DNA of 34,762 nt. Source: UBA4722 sp041690995. Its GTDB lineage: Bacteria > Pseudomonadota > Gammaproteobacteria > DSM-16500. Position numbers and translations under genes: made by a program. Below are positions 16,410-23,580 of the stretch, one piece after another; positions within the stretch are counted from its first letter, which is position 1; every line of letters begins with the position of its first letter. The DNA lies in assembly GCA_041690995.1 (NCBI GenBank), contig JBEPVM010000011.1, forward strand, positions 1 through 34,762. Reading direction: 5' to 3'. Below the pieces are notes generated by a model. The model was not told the origin of the DNA. It saw nothing but the letters and a program-made list of their open reading frames with translations, and did not search any database.

Positions 16410-17441
16410 CTACACACTCTTCACAGATTCTCCTGTTTTTTCACTATAATTATTAGCGTAGCGTTGTCTTGAAGCTCCCTCAATCGCTTTCACAGCAATA
16501 TCTTGTACCTGTAAACTTGCCTGATCGGTTTTATCGGCTAACTGCTTCGCTTGCGTCTCTAAATGAACGACTTTTGCTTCTAATGTGGCAATCATTTGCT
16601 GATATAACTTGCGCTCCCCTTCTATTTCTTTTTGAGCCAGCTTGCTCTCATAGTCATATTGAAATTTTAAACGCTCTGTCACGGATTGATCTGTTTCTTG
16701 AATAGCACGCTGCAATTCGAGAGGAAATGCTTCCGCTCTTTCTTTCAGTTTATTAAATTCTTGTTCTTGACCCACAATTTTTTCTTCACGTTCTTTAAAT
16801 TCTTTTTCCAAAGAAACACGCTTCATCGCCAATTCTTTTTCAAGCGATTGTTTTTCAGTCAAGTATTGGTCTTGCTCTTTTTGTCTTAATAAATCACGTT
16901 GATAATGATATTCCTCTTCTTCACGCTGACGCGCTTTTTTGATTTGGTTTTCTTGATCTTTTTTTGCCAATTCAAATTCATCTTGTTCTTTTTTCCAAAG
17001 CACGCGTTTTAACGTGATCTCTTGATCGAATGTTTGTTGACGTTCTTTCATGTCTTGTTCAAACGAAAATGTCTTTTCTTTTTGTGCCAGAAGCAAAGCC
17101 GCAAGTGTATCAGAATTAATTTTTATTTCGTGGATATCCGACAAATCTTTCGTTTGAATCTCGATGGCCTGTTGCAGCATAAACAATTTTTTATGGCTGG
17201 ATAATAATTTCTCCTCGATGTCTTCAAGGGACTTAACCAGAGAAAGCTTTAATTCCGCGAGGTTTTTAACAATATCCTGTGCTGTTTGTTTAGATGCCGT
17301 TTCTATAATATCTTTTTTTTCTTCCACCATTTTTTGTTCTTGCTTGCTTATTTTTTTGCTTTCTTTCAGTCGCTGTAGAACTTCATGATAGGCATCGAGT
17401 ATTTCATTTTTAGTATTCTTTGTGCTGATTTCATCTGTCAT
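16410..17441 (-). CDS. Coiled-coil protein of unknown function
   Basis: I do not recognise this 343-residue protein. Nearly all of it is predicted coiled coil, rich in Glu, Lys and Gln. There is no signal peptide or membrane segment. Two parts are less heptad-like: a segment near residues 75-118 (IKINSDTLAALLLAQKEK) and a Gly/Ser-containing C-terminus (DIAVKAIEGASRQRYANNY). GAGGATAG upstream of the ATG supports the start. It is flanked by the 69-bp direct repeats and followed by a terminator-like hairpin, so it behaves as a self-contained unit inserted upstream of mreB. A filament or scaffold role is conceivable next to the MreB operon but is not supported by anything beyond location and shape. 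Confidence 0.7.
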   Translation of the reverse strand: MTDEISTKNTKNEILDAYHEVLQRLKESKKISKQEQKMVEEKKDIIETASKQTAQDIVKNLAELKLSLVKSLEDIEEKLLSSHKKLFMLQQAIEIQTKDLSDIHEIKINSDTLAALLLAQKEKTFSFEQDMKERQQTFDQEITLKRVLWKKEQDEFELAKKDQENQIKKARQREEEEYHYQRDLLRQKEQDQYLTEKQSLEKELAMKRVSLEKEFKEREEKIVGQEQEFNKLKERAEAFPLELQRAIQETDQSVTERLKFQYDYESKLAQKEIEGERKLYQQMIATLEAKVVHLETQAKQLADKTDQASLQVQDIAVKAIEGASRQRYANNYSEKTGESVKSV

Positions 17442-17554
17442 GATTCTATCCTCATTTTTATTAGGGTACGCTATTCTATCTCATTCAAAAATATTTTCAA
17501 TTTTGTTTGCTATTATTTTTTCGATAACATTCACTGCTAGAGTTTCTTAAAAAA

Positions 17555-17623
17555 GGATAACGAATTCTAATAGATAAAGCAGGATGAAACTAGTCGATTC
17601 GTAAGATGATCCTATTTTTAGGG
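17555..17623. repeat. 69-bp direct repeat, copy B
   Basis: This is the partner of 16161-16229. It sits about 115 bases upstream of the coiled-coil gene's start. Differences from copy A cluster in the middle (five changes around 17580-17590), while both ends are well conserved. In the 17442-17691 gap the only other structure I see is the palindrome at 17651-17681. Confidence 0.75.
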
Positions 17624-17650
17624 CGGGATAATCAAAAATATAACTACTAT

Positions 17651-17681
17651 AAAAATGGGGTCAGGACCTGACCCCGTTTTT
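17651..17681. repeat. Perfect palindrome matching joined transposon tips
   Basis: GGGGTCAGGACCTGACCCC at 17657-17675 is a perfect palindrome around one central A, extended by AAAAAT on the left and GTTTTT on the right. The two halves equal the outer tips of the transposase element at 19010-20138 (GGGGTCAGG... and ...CCTGACCCCGTTTTT). It lies just after the stop of the recombinase-like gene. It may be a relic with the interior deleted, a REP sequence, or a terminator for that gene. Confidence 0.65.
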
Positions 17682-17691
17682 CATTTAATTT

Positions 17692-18876
17692 TTACACCTC
17701 TTTTTTATATTGATTGATGATAGTCTTTGCAGTACGTCCTGTATGCCCTGCATCTTCTACAACATGATCTATAGGACGTCCACGTTTATTGACGTCATCT
17801 GAAATACCTGTGTGGCGTATCCACGCTATCGTTGCCTGTCTCAAGGCATTGGCTTCCTTGGATAATTTATTTTTTCGTAATTGTATAGCAGCCTTATCAA
17901 AACACTGTTGAACTAAGCGCTGCAACTCCCACAGTTTAACAATAGCGCCTTTACCTCGTCCTTTTACTAGTAAAGGCATAGCATCTGTTGGCGAGGGCAA
18001 AGGTGTTAAACATCTGCTAAGTCGATAACGCTTCAAAGCGTTTAGCATATCATCACTCACAGCCACTGCCCGCAGTCTGCCGTTATTGTGCACCTTAAAC
18101 CACCAACTTTGGTTACTATCTTCATAAAAATGATTCATTTTAGGTGTCCAGCTACTAGACGCAACCAGTTCAGAAGGCTGGGGATACAACAGATAAAGAA
18201 TAGCAATAATAAATAATGTTTTTTCATGGCGATCAGGATCATTCATAGCGAATTGTTTTGCAGCGTTAACGCAATATTGCCATTGAATTTTCGTCAGCCG
18301 TTTTACAGTTTTTTGTGGTAATTGTTGCTTCAATACACGCAAGCTTGTTTGCCAGACAAGTCTTGCAGGGTTAGCAAGCACTTTTTTTTCAATCATCAAA
18401 AAAGTATAAACCTCATTTAGCGTTGTAAAAATTTTTGTAATTTCTTGTTGCGAAAGTCGATGCGTATATTGATTTGTCTTTGTCTCTTGTTTATAGTGTT
18501 GTTTGATTCTAATTCCAAAAAACGGTCGCCAATCTGGATTAGCTCGCAGAATTCTTCCTTTTTTAATAAAACGCAGATTTTGCTTAATGCTTATCCAAGA
18601 AGCAGGTAGAGCACGCCGAAATTCAATATATTTTTGAATATCTTGATCAGTAAAATAGAGGACGGATTTTTTAATAATTAACCATGACCACAACAATAAA
18701 CGCTCTATTTCACGAGAATGTAAAGTAAGTGTTGCTTTGTTATCATATTTTTTTAAAAAACTAAGTGCCTCTTCAAGATCATAACTTGTAAATTCTGGAA
18801 GAGTTATTTTGATAGCGGGGACGTTAAATAAATTTGCTAAGTTAAAAATAGGAAAAGGGTTGGGAGAATGCTTCAT
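17692..18876 (-). CDS. Tyrosine recombinase/phage integrase-like protein, altered active site
   Basis: Tyrosine recombinases cut and rejoin DNA through a catalytic Tyr. In this 394-residue protein the C-terminal catalytic fold is recognisable: RHT at residues 354-356 (box II Arg and His), AGHTG with His378, and the nucleophile Tyr390 in INQYKK. The box I Arg, normally in GLRxSEL, is replaced: the aligned segment is YPQPSEL, with Gln233 in the Arg position. Residues 30-130 resemble a SAM-like DNA-binding domain. GAGGG nine bases before the ATG supports the start. With box I lost it may be inactive for strand exchange, yet its frame is intact, which suggests selection or recent loss. It lies between a palindrome and a transposase element inside the mreB-gatC island. 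No att site could be assigned. Confidence 0.7.
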   Translation of the reverse strand: MKHSPNPFPIFNLANLFNVPAIKITLPEFTSYDLEEALSFLKKYDNKATLTLHSREIERLLLWSWLIIKKSVLYFTDQDIQKYIEFRRALPASWISIKQNLRFIKKGRILRANPDWRPFFGIRIKQHYKQETKTNQYTHRLSQQEITKIFTTLNEVYTFLMIEKKVLANPARLVWQTSLRVLKQQLPQKTVKRLTKIQWQYCVNAAKQFAMNDPDRHEKTLFIIAILYLLYPQPSELVASSSWTPKMNHFYEDSNQSWWFKVHNNGRLRAVAVSDDMLNALKRYRLSRCLTPLPSPTDAMPLLVKGRGKGAIVKLWELQRLVQQCFDKAAIQLRKNKLSKEANALRQATIAWIRHTGISDDVNKRGRPIDHVVEDAGHTGRTAKTIINQYKKEV

Positions 18877-19009
18877 ATCTAAGATCCCTCAATAAGATTT
18901 TTATTTTTAGCAGATTGATATCTCTTTTTCATCTGGCTATCGCTATACCGATAGGTTGAAAGAACACATAAATTTCCTCCTGCTTTCTTCCGAACTTGGG
19001 CCTGGGAAT

Positions 19010-19037
19010 GGGGTCAGGCCTGCACAGTTGCACATTT
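19010..19037. repeat. Left inverted repeat of the transposase element
   Basis: It begins GGGGTCAGGCCTGCAC and continues AGTTGCACATTT. The inner part GTGCA/TGCAC can itself fold back on the AGGCCT centre, as REP-type substrates of this transposase class do. Confidence 0.7.
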
Positions 19038-19195
19038 ACATCTCTCCCACAAATGATATTAGCACTATTCATCTGTGTCATTAATTGGTAAAATTTTCTT
19101 CCTTCATTATACAAAAACCACAACAATCATCGCTGTTTTCGTTTCAACGCATTCTCTTACTCACTCATTTCAAACACTTTAAACAGGAACAACCA

Positions 19196-20134
19196 ATGGC
19201 TAGAAAATCAAGAGTACACTATCCAGGCGCATATTATCATGTCATGTTACGAGGAAATGGCGGCATGCAGATTTTTCATGATCAAGATGATCACAAAAAG
19301 CTTCTTGATTTACTCCAAGAAACAATCATCCGTTTTGAATATCGTATTCATGCTTTCTGTCTTATGACCAATCATGTGCATTTTGCAATACAAGTCAGAA
19401 ATGTCTCTTTATCAAAAATCATACAAAATATCAGCTTTCGTTACACACAGTATTTTAACAAAAAAACAAAGAGAATCGGTCATCTATTTCAGGGACGTTA
19501 TAAGGCGCTGATAGTGGATGCAGATAATTATTTGTTGCAGTTAATTCGTTATATTCACTTAAATCCTCTGCGTGCAAACATGGTGGTCAATATTCTTGAT
19601 TATCCCTGGAGTAGCCACCTTGCGTACTTAGGGCAATCGAAAATCCACTGGCTTACAACTCAGTTTGTTTTTGATTTGCTTACAAATAATAAGAACCAGG
19701 AAACAGTCACCGCTTATCAGGAATTTATGTCGGATCAACCACGTGATTCAGTTAACTTTTCTCTGTCTATGCAAAAAAGTTTCCCTGCTATTTGTGACGA
19801 TGTATTTATGAAAAAACTAATACAACTGCAAAAAATAGATGAACGCATCATTAAAGTTACGCTAAGAGAATTAGTCAAATTAATTTGTGAATATTATGCA
19901 GTTAAAGAGTCAGATCTGTATATGCATTCCCAGAACCGACTATTCTCAAAAATAAGACTTATGATCGCCAGGCTTGTCGTCCAATTAAAAGTAGCTAATC
20001 TGACGGATATAGCAACTTACTTTAATCGTGATATGTCTACATTTTCACGAGGTTTGAGCAGAATGCCGATATCTGATGATGGAGAATTCGATGCTATTAG
20101 ATATTATATTGAAAGTACAATTGTGCAGGCCTGA
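19196..20134 (+). CDS. REP-associated tyrosine (Y1/IS200-like) transposase
   Basis: Y1 transposases process single-stranded hairpin ends with an HUH metal site and a tyrosine. The 312-residue protein starts with the family signature MARKSRVHYPGAYYHVMLRG. The HUH motif is NHVHFAI at residues 59-65. FQGRYKALIV and YIHLNPLRA follow, near residues 98-127, where the catalytic tyrosine is expected. Residues about 215-305 form an added DnaA-like helix-turn-helix (IARLVVQ, LTDIATYFNRDMSTFSRGL). The ATG at 19196 has AGGAA eight bases upstream and starts exactly at the conserved N-terminus; an upstream in-frame ATG at 19085 would add an unlikely 37 residues. The frame is intact and the motif residues are present, so it may be active. 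The stop codon is inside the right terminal repeat. Confidence 0.88.
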   Translation: MARKSRVHYPGAYYHVMLRGNGGMQIFHDQDDHKKLLDLLQETIIRFEYRIHAFCLMTNHVHFAIQVRNVSLSKIIQNISFRYTQYFNKKTKRIGHLFQGRYKALIVDADNYLLQLIRYIHLNPLRANMVVNILDYPWSSHLAYLGQSKIHWLTTQFVFDLLTNNKNQETVTAYQEFMSDQPRDSVNFSLSMQKSFPAICDDVFMKKLIQLQKIDERIIKVTLRELVKLICEYYAVKESDLYMHSQNRLFSKIRLMIARLVVQLKVANLTDIATYFNRDMSTFSRGLSRMPISDDGEFDAIRYYIESTIVQA

Positions 20135-20138
20135 CCCC
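20111..20138. repeat. Right inverted repeat of the transposase element
   Basis: GTGCAGGCCTGACCCC at 20123-20138 is the exact complement of the left tip. The transposase stop TGA (20132-20134) is embedded in it, so gene end and element end coincide. GTTTTTT follows outside. Confidence 0.7.
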
Positions 20139-20145
20139 GTTTTTT

Positions 20146-20174
20146 AAAAAAAGGCAGCCTGTAAGCCGCCTTTT
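20146..20174 (-). terminator. Terminator after the Pro-rich coiled-coil gene
   Basis: On the minus strand AAAAGGCGGC pairs with GCTGCCTTTT (one G-U pair) around the loop TTACAG, and the run of T continues beyond the stem. It lies 33 bases after the stop of the 20207-21379 gene and matches a standard intrinsic terminator. Confidence 0.75.
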
Positions 20175-20206
20175 GTGTGAGAAGTGAATTAATATTATTA
20201 AAACAC

Positions 20207-21379
20207 TTATGTCTTTTTAAACGCTTGCCCAGCAACTGCTGCCGGGTTTGCTGCATCGACTGGCGCTTTTGGTTTTTTACTCCCAAATAATCCACTAAGA
20301 ATGCCTTTCTTGGGTGGAACAGGTGCAAGTGCAGCTGGTTTTTGCGGCGCTGCTACTGGAGAACCCGCAGGTTGTGCAACCTTGGGTGGCAACTGAGGCG
20401 CTGCTGCTTTAGGTTGCAAAGAAAGACCTGCAAATTGATTTTGCATCGGCATTTCTTTTTCATCCAATTCACCTTTTTTAGGGCGTCTCTCGGGTGAAAC
20501 ATCGCCTGAACTTCTATCAGAAGAAGGAGAGGCAGAGGCAGATGCTGCTGCCATCTGATCCGAATCACTACCTGCTCGTGGTGGTGTACTACTACTTGCC
20601 TGCATAGAACTAACAGGGCTGGGTGGCGTTCCCATTGAATGATCAGGTGATTCAGCTTGTAATTGCTCTGCCAACGCACTCACATTGTTTTTCATTTTAA
20701 GACATGCGCCATCAAGCCTTTGTTGCGTTGTGTGTGCTTTTTCAAAGCCTTCCTCAACTCGTTTAAAGCGTATCATACCCGATTCATATCGTTTTGTTTG
20801 AGTTGTATAAGGACTACGATCTTCTGGTAATTGATCTAACCACGCTTTCATTTGAGTTAATGTGTCTTTCCATGTAGCCATTTTATCGACATATTGCTGC
20901 TCGAGTGCATTCTCCTCCACACGCGCTTTTTCAATAGCGTCTAACGTCTCTTTCAAAGCCGCGAGCTTTGTTTTCTTTAAGACCTGCTCTTCTAATCCTT
21001 GATACTCTTGAATATCTTTTTTAATAGCGCTGACTAACAGCAACCGTGGTTTCAATTGCTCAGTATAGTGAGTGACACACTGATCCGCATCTCTAAACTG
21101 CGCAGATTCTTGTTCTGATAACGGTTTGAATCGTTTTATCGTTGCAAGTTCGGCCTCCTCTTTTGCCAGCCTCGCTTCCGATTGCTTTAGCTTTTCTGTT
21201 TCTTGGGCCAGTTCAGCTTTTTCTTTTGCTAGCCCTGCTTTTTCTTTTGCTAGCCCTGCTTTTTCTTCTGCTAGCTCAGCTTCCTCTTTTGCCAATACTC
21301 TTTCTTGTACTTCCCTAATTCCTTTCATGAATTCCTCTGCTGCATCCGTGCGTGGGCGATAATTATGACGTAATGCCAT
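20207..21379 (-). CDS. Coiled-coil protein with Pro/Ser-rich tail
   Basis: I do not recognise this 390-residue protein. Residues about 20-75 are a near-perfect heptad repeat (LAKEKAG/LAEEKAE units) encoded by 21-bp tandem repeats. Residues 80-225 remain helical. Residues about 230-390 are low-complexity, rich in Ser, Pro and Ala (SSSTPPRAGSDSD, LSLQPKAAAPQLPPK), ending GILSGLFGSKKPKAP. There is no signal peptide or membrane segment. I take the ATG at 21379, which has AGAGAGG about nine bases upstream, over the GTG three bases earlier. A terminator follows. A charged helical body with a disordered Pro-rich tail is common among secreted effectors of intracellular bacteria, but nothing proves that here. 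It lies 105 bases from the next coiled-coil gene, on the same strand. Confidence 0.65.
   Translation of the reverse strand: MALRHNYRPRTDAAEEFMKGIREVQERVLAKEEAELAEEKAGLAKEKAGLAKEKAELAQETEKLKQSEARLAKEEAELATIKRFKPLSEQESAQFRDADQCVTHYTEQLKPRLLLVSAIKKDIQEYQGLEEQVLKKTKLAALKETLDAIEKARVEENALEQQYVDKMATWKDTLTQMKAWLDQLPEDRSPYTTQTKRYESGMIRFKRVEEGFEKAHTTQQRLDGACLKMKNNVSALAEQLQAESPDHSMGTPPSPVSSMQASSSTPPRAGSDSDQMAAASASASPSSDRSSGDVSPERRPKKGELDEKEMPMQNQFAGLSLQPKAAAPQLPPKVAQPAGSPVAAPQKPAALAPVPPKKGILSGLFGSKKPKAPVDAANPAAVAGQAFKKT
21211..21294. repeat. 21-bp tandem repeat coding for heptads
   Basis: Four head-to-tail 21-base units start at 21211, 21232, 21253 and 21274; the two central ones differ at a single base. 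A more diverged unit precedes at 21190. On the minus strand they encode seven-residue units of the type LAKEKAG. Copy number could vary between strains by slippage. Confidence 0.85.
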
Positions 21380-21484
21380 CACACATACCTCTCTCGTTAT
21401 TGTTAATAGGAATCAAACGGAAGGAATTGTACTCTATTAGGCAAATTGATTACATCCGAAATAGCGTTTTTCTCACAAAGTTTT

Positions 21485-22774
21485 TTATCGATGAGGCCGT
21501 GGTGATGGGGAGGTCTCATTATTCTCTTCTCCAGGCTTTTGTTTATTTTCTTTTTTATTTTCTTTTTTATTTTCTTGCTTTGCTTCTTTCTCCACTGCTA
21601 CTGCTGCTTTCACTGTTTCTATCATCTTGTCAACGACACGAGGCGCCTCTGCGGGTGGGGTCGATGTGACCTCGACCCTTTCTTCATCGAATTCATCTAA
21701 TATATCATTCAATTTATCAACTTTATCCGTTCTAACTGCTTCACTGTTTTCAACAAGACTGTAGTCTTCTACATCAACATTTTCTTCCGTTTCATTTTCT
21801 TTTACTTTTTCTCCAGAAACATTTTCGGCTTTTTCATCTTTTTCTTCGCGGACAACGCGAGTGTCGAATTTTTCTGTCTCTGTTTCTAGCTTTTCTTTCT
21901 CTGTTTCTAGTTTTTGTGTTTGTGTTGCCACTTTTTCTGTTTTCACACCTTCCAATTTTTGTCTTGCCTCCTTAGCCTTTAGGTAACTCTTTATTTGTTT
22001 CATTTCAGCCATCATATTACGGTCTACAGCAACTGCATGGTCACGAGTAGCTTCAGGGGAATGATGTTGGCGGAGAGATTGTAAAACAATTCTTAGTCTT
22101 TCTGCCATGAAATCATCTTCGCTTATTTCATTTGTAAAATACTTCTCATGTAAATTTTTATAATCATCCAACATGAAAATAGCTTTATGTCCAACGTCAA
22201 CTTCTCTACCATCCAGGACGATTTTAGAGACAACCGTACTATTTTCCAATTCTTCAAACAATTCCCTAAACGCAGCCAATGCGATGGCGAGTAATTTTTT
22301 TCTCTCGTCCTCTTCTGTTTCTTTTCTCTGTCTTTCTAAGAATTGTTGGTATTCTATTTCTAATTTAATCCGTTGTTGGATCATTTGTGCTACTTCGGCT
22401 GCAATTTGTTGGAATTTCCTGTGCGTGGCTTCTTGGATTTCTGTGTGCAGTTCATTCTCTTTTTTTTGATGTTCTTCTTTCGCGAGGAGTTGATCTTGTG
22501 CTTGAAATTCTCTGAGAAGCTGTAGTAGCAAGAGTCCTTGTTCAATAGAAGCAAGTTCGCCATTTTTTGGAAGTGCAATATATTCCTCAAGGGATTTCTT
22601 CACTAGCGCATATAATTCTTTTCCTTGTTTGGATGTCGGTTCAGTTAATTTAAACTTTCTTAATTCAGCTAATGATTCTTCGATGACCTTAAGATTGACG
22701 GGATGGCTATCGTATTCATGTTGCACGTGATGATAGATTTGTTTTAATATGTCGTGAATTTCCTTTTTCTTCAT
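21485..22774 (-). CDS. Coiled-coil protein with acidic/Lys-rich tail
   Basis: I do not recognise this 429-residue protein. Residues 1-95 are helical and less charged. Residues 95-165 are a coiled coil (REFQAQDQLLAKEEHQKK). A compact segment follows near 170-235 (AAFRELFEELENSTVVSKIVLD). Residues 255-430 are extreme low complexity, with Lys/Glu/Thr repeats (KLETEKEKLETETEK) and a terminal NKKENKKENKQ repeat. There is no signal peptide or membrane segment. The ATG at 22774 has AGAGG eight bases upstream; the GTG at 22783 lies too near that site. Together with the two other coiled-coil proteins of this island it forms a set with shared style but no obvious sequence homology. The function is unknown. 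Confidence 0.65.
   Translation of the reverse strand: MKKKEIHDILKQIYHHVQHEYDSHPVNLKVIEESLAELRKFKLTEPTSKQGKELYALVKKSLEEYIALPKNGELASIEQGLLLLQLLREFQAQDQLLAKEEHQKKENELHTEIQEATHRKFQQIAAEVAQMIQQRIKLEIEYQQFLERQRKETEEDERKKLLAIALAAFRELFEELENSTVVSKIVLDGREVDVGHKAIFMLDDYKNLHEKYFTNEISEDDFMAERLRIVLQSLRQHHSPEATRDHAVAVDRNMMAEMKQIKSYLKAKEARQKLEGVKTEKVATQTQKLETEKEKLETETEKFDTRVVREEKDEKAENVSGEKVKENETEENVDVEDYSLVENSEAVRTDKVDKLNDILDEFDEERVEVTSTPPAEAPRVVDKMIETVKAAVAVEKEAKQENKKENKKENKQKPGEENNETSPSPRPHR
21542..21577. repeat. 12-bp tandem repeat in coding sequence
   Basis: TTTATTTTCTTT occurs three times in a row (21542, 21554, 21566), the last with one change. On the minus strand it encodes NKKE units near the C-terminus of the coiled-coil protein. 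Slippage would change length without shifting the frame. Confidence 0.8.
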
Positions 22775-23002
22775 ATCGGCCACCTCTCCTAATCATTTCT
22801 GTCAGGAACATAGCGTTATAAAAGTCATAACTTGAGTATAGACAGCACCATGGATTTGTGTGGGAAAGACAAAGATATAATTTCTATCTATAATTCTTAT
22901 TTTTTCAAAGGCTTAGAGAATTACTTTTTTGACATAATTTATAAAAATTGTAGGTTACTTAGCAAGAAGCTGAAAATTAATGGTATTTCTTGTTAGGGTT
23001 TC

Positions 23003-23128
23003 TACTCTATTGATTTCTAATAGAGGGGGTTGTAACGCGCCTTCAGCGCTTGGGCAGGGAGCGGGCGGTGTAAAAAACACGCCTTCGCCTAGGCTAAGCC
23101 GCTTCGCGGCTGTTAGGCTTTTAGCCTA
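23003..23128. repeat. Cluster of short hairpins in the gap before gatC
   Basis: The gap 22775-23277 has no gene. Within it lie several perfect or near-perfect stem-loops: CTCTATT/AATAGAG (23005-23025), GGCGGTGT/ACACGCC (about 23074-23092), AGCCGC-TTC-GCGGCT (23097-23111) and TAGGCT-TTT-AGCCTA (23114-23128). The part 23035-23130 is much richer in GC than its surroundings. None is followed by a T run. It may be a structured RNA, a degenerate REP-type repeat or a relic of an inserted sequence. Confidence 0.4.
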
Positions 23129-23245
23129 CTGAACCAAAAGTATTTTTATTTTTAAAAAAGCATTTTTCTATTCTGAATGTTGCACTTCAACAATCTCCCT
23201 TGGATTTATTTAGATAAAACCTAGTAAAAACCATCCAACCCACAT

Positions 23246-23251
23246 TATAAT
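23246..23251 (+). promoter_or_regulatory. Candidate -10 box of the gatCAB operon
   Basis: TATAAT lies 27 bases before the gatC start. The corresponding -35 position (around 23222-23228, TAGTAAA) matches poorly. Position and sequence fit a promoter for the operon, but the evidence is limited to the -10 box. Confidence 0.35.
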
Positions 23252-23277
23252 AACTCCCCTAACTGGAGCTCCATACC

Positions 23278-23574
23278 ATGACCCTCACCGCAGACGATAT
23301 AAAGAAGATCGCGCATCTTGCGCGGCTCAATTTAGTAGAAGAAGATGTGACTTTTTATACTGAACAACTTTCTACTATTTTTAATTTTGTAGAGCAAATC
23401 AATCAAGTGGACACTGGGTCTATTGAACCACTGACTCATTCACATCATTTGAGCCAGCGTCTACGTCCTGATGTGGTCACTGAACACAATCAACGCGCTG
23501 CGTTTCAAGCCATCGCCCCGCAGGTAGAAGCGGGTTTGTATCTTGTGCCTCAAGTGATTGAAGGTGGAGAATAG
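23278..23574 (+). CDS. gatC: Asp-tRNA(Asn)/Glu-tRNA(Gln) amidotransferase subunit C
   Basis: GatC is the small scaffold subunit that wraps around GatA and joins it to GatB. The 98-residue protein has the family signature IKKIAHLARLNLVEEDV at residues 8-24. The middle (LSTIFNFVEQINQVDT) and the SHHLSQRLRPDVVTEHNQR region are also typical. GGAG ten bases upstream supports the ATG. It is the first gene of gatC-gatA-gatB, six bases from gatA. In Pseudomonas gatC is divergent from mreB; here about 7 kb separates them. Confidence 0.95.
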   Translation: MTLTADDIKKIAHLARLNLVEEDVTFYTEQLSTIFNFVEQINQVDTGSIEPLTHSHHLSQRLRPDVVTEHNQRAAFQAIAPQVEAGLYLVPQVIEGGE

Positions 23575-23580
23575 GATTTT

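Larger units (their letters stand above)
19010..20138 (+). mobile_element. REP-associated tyrosine transposase element with terminal inverted repeats
   Basis: A 1129-bp element is bounded by GGGGTCAGGCCTGCAC at 19010-19025 and its exact complement at 20123-20138. Similarity runs on inwards to about 28 bases with four mismatches. It holds one transposase gene, whose TGA stop lies inside the right repeat. Flanks are AT-rich; I see no clear target duplication, as expected for this transposase class. Left of the gene, 18877-19195 has no other gene: it holds the recombinase start region and this left end. Confidence 0.8.

Noticed and set aside
19085..19195. Extended transposase start at ATG 19085
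   Set aside because: The added 37 residues are not part of the family, and a ribosome binding site precedes the ATG at 19196.
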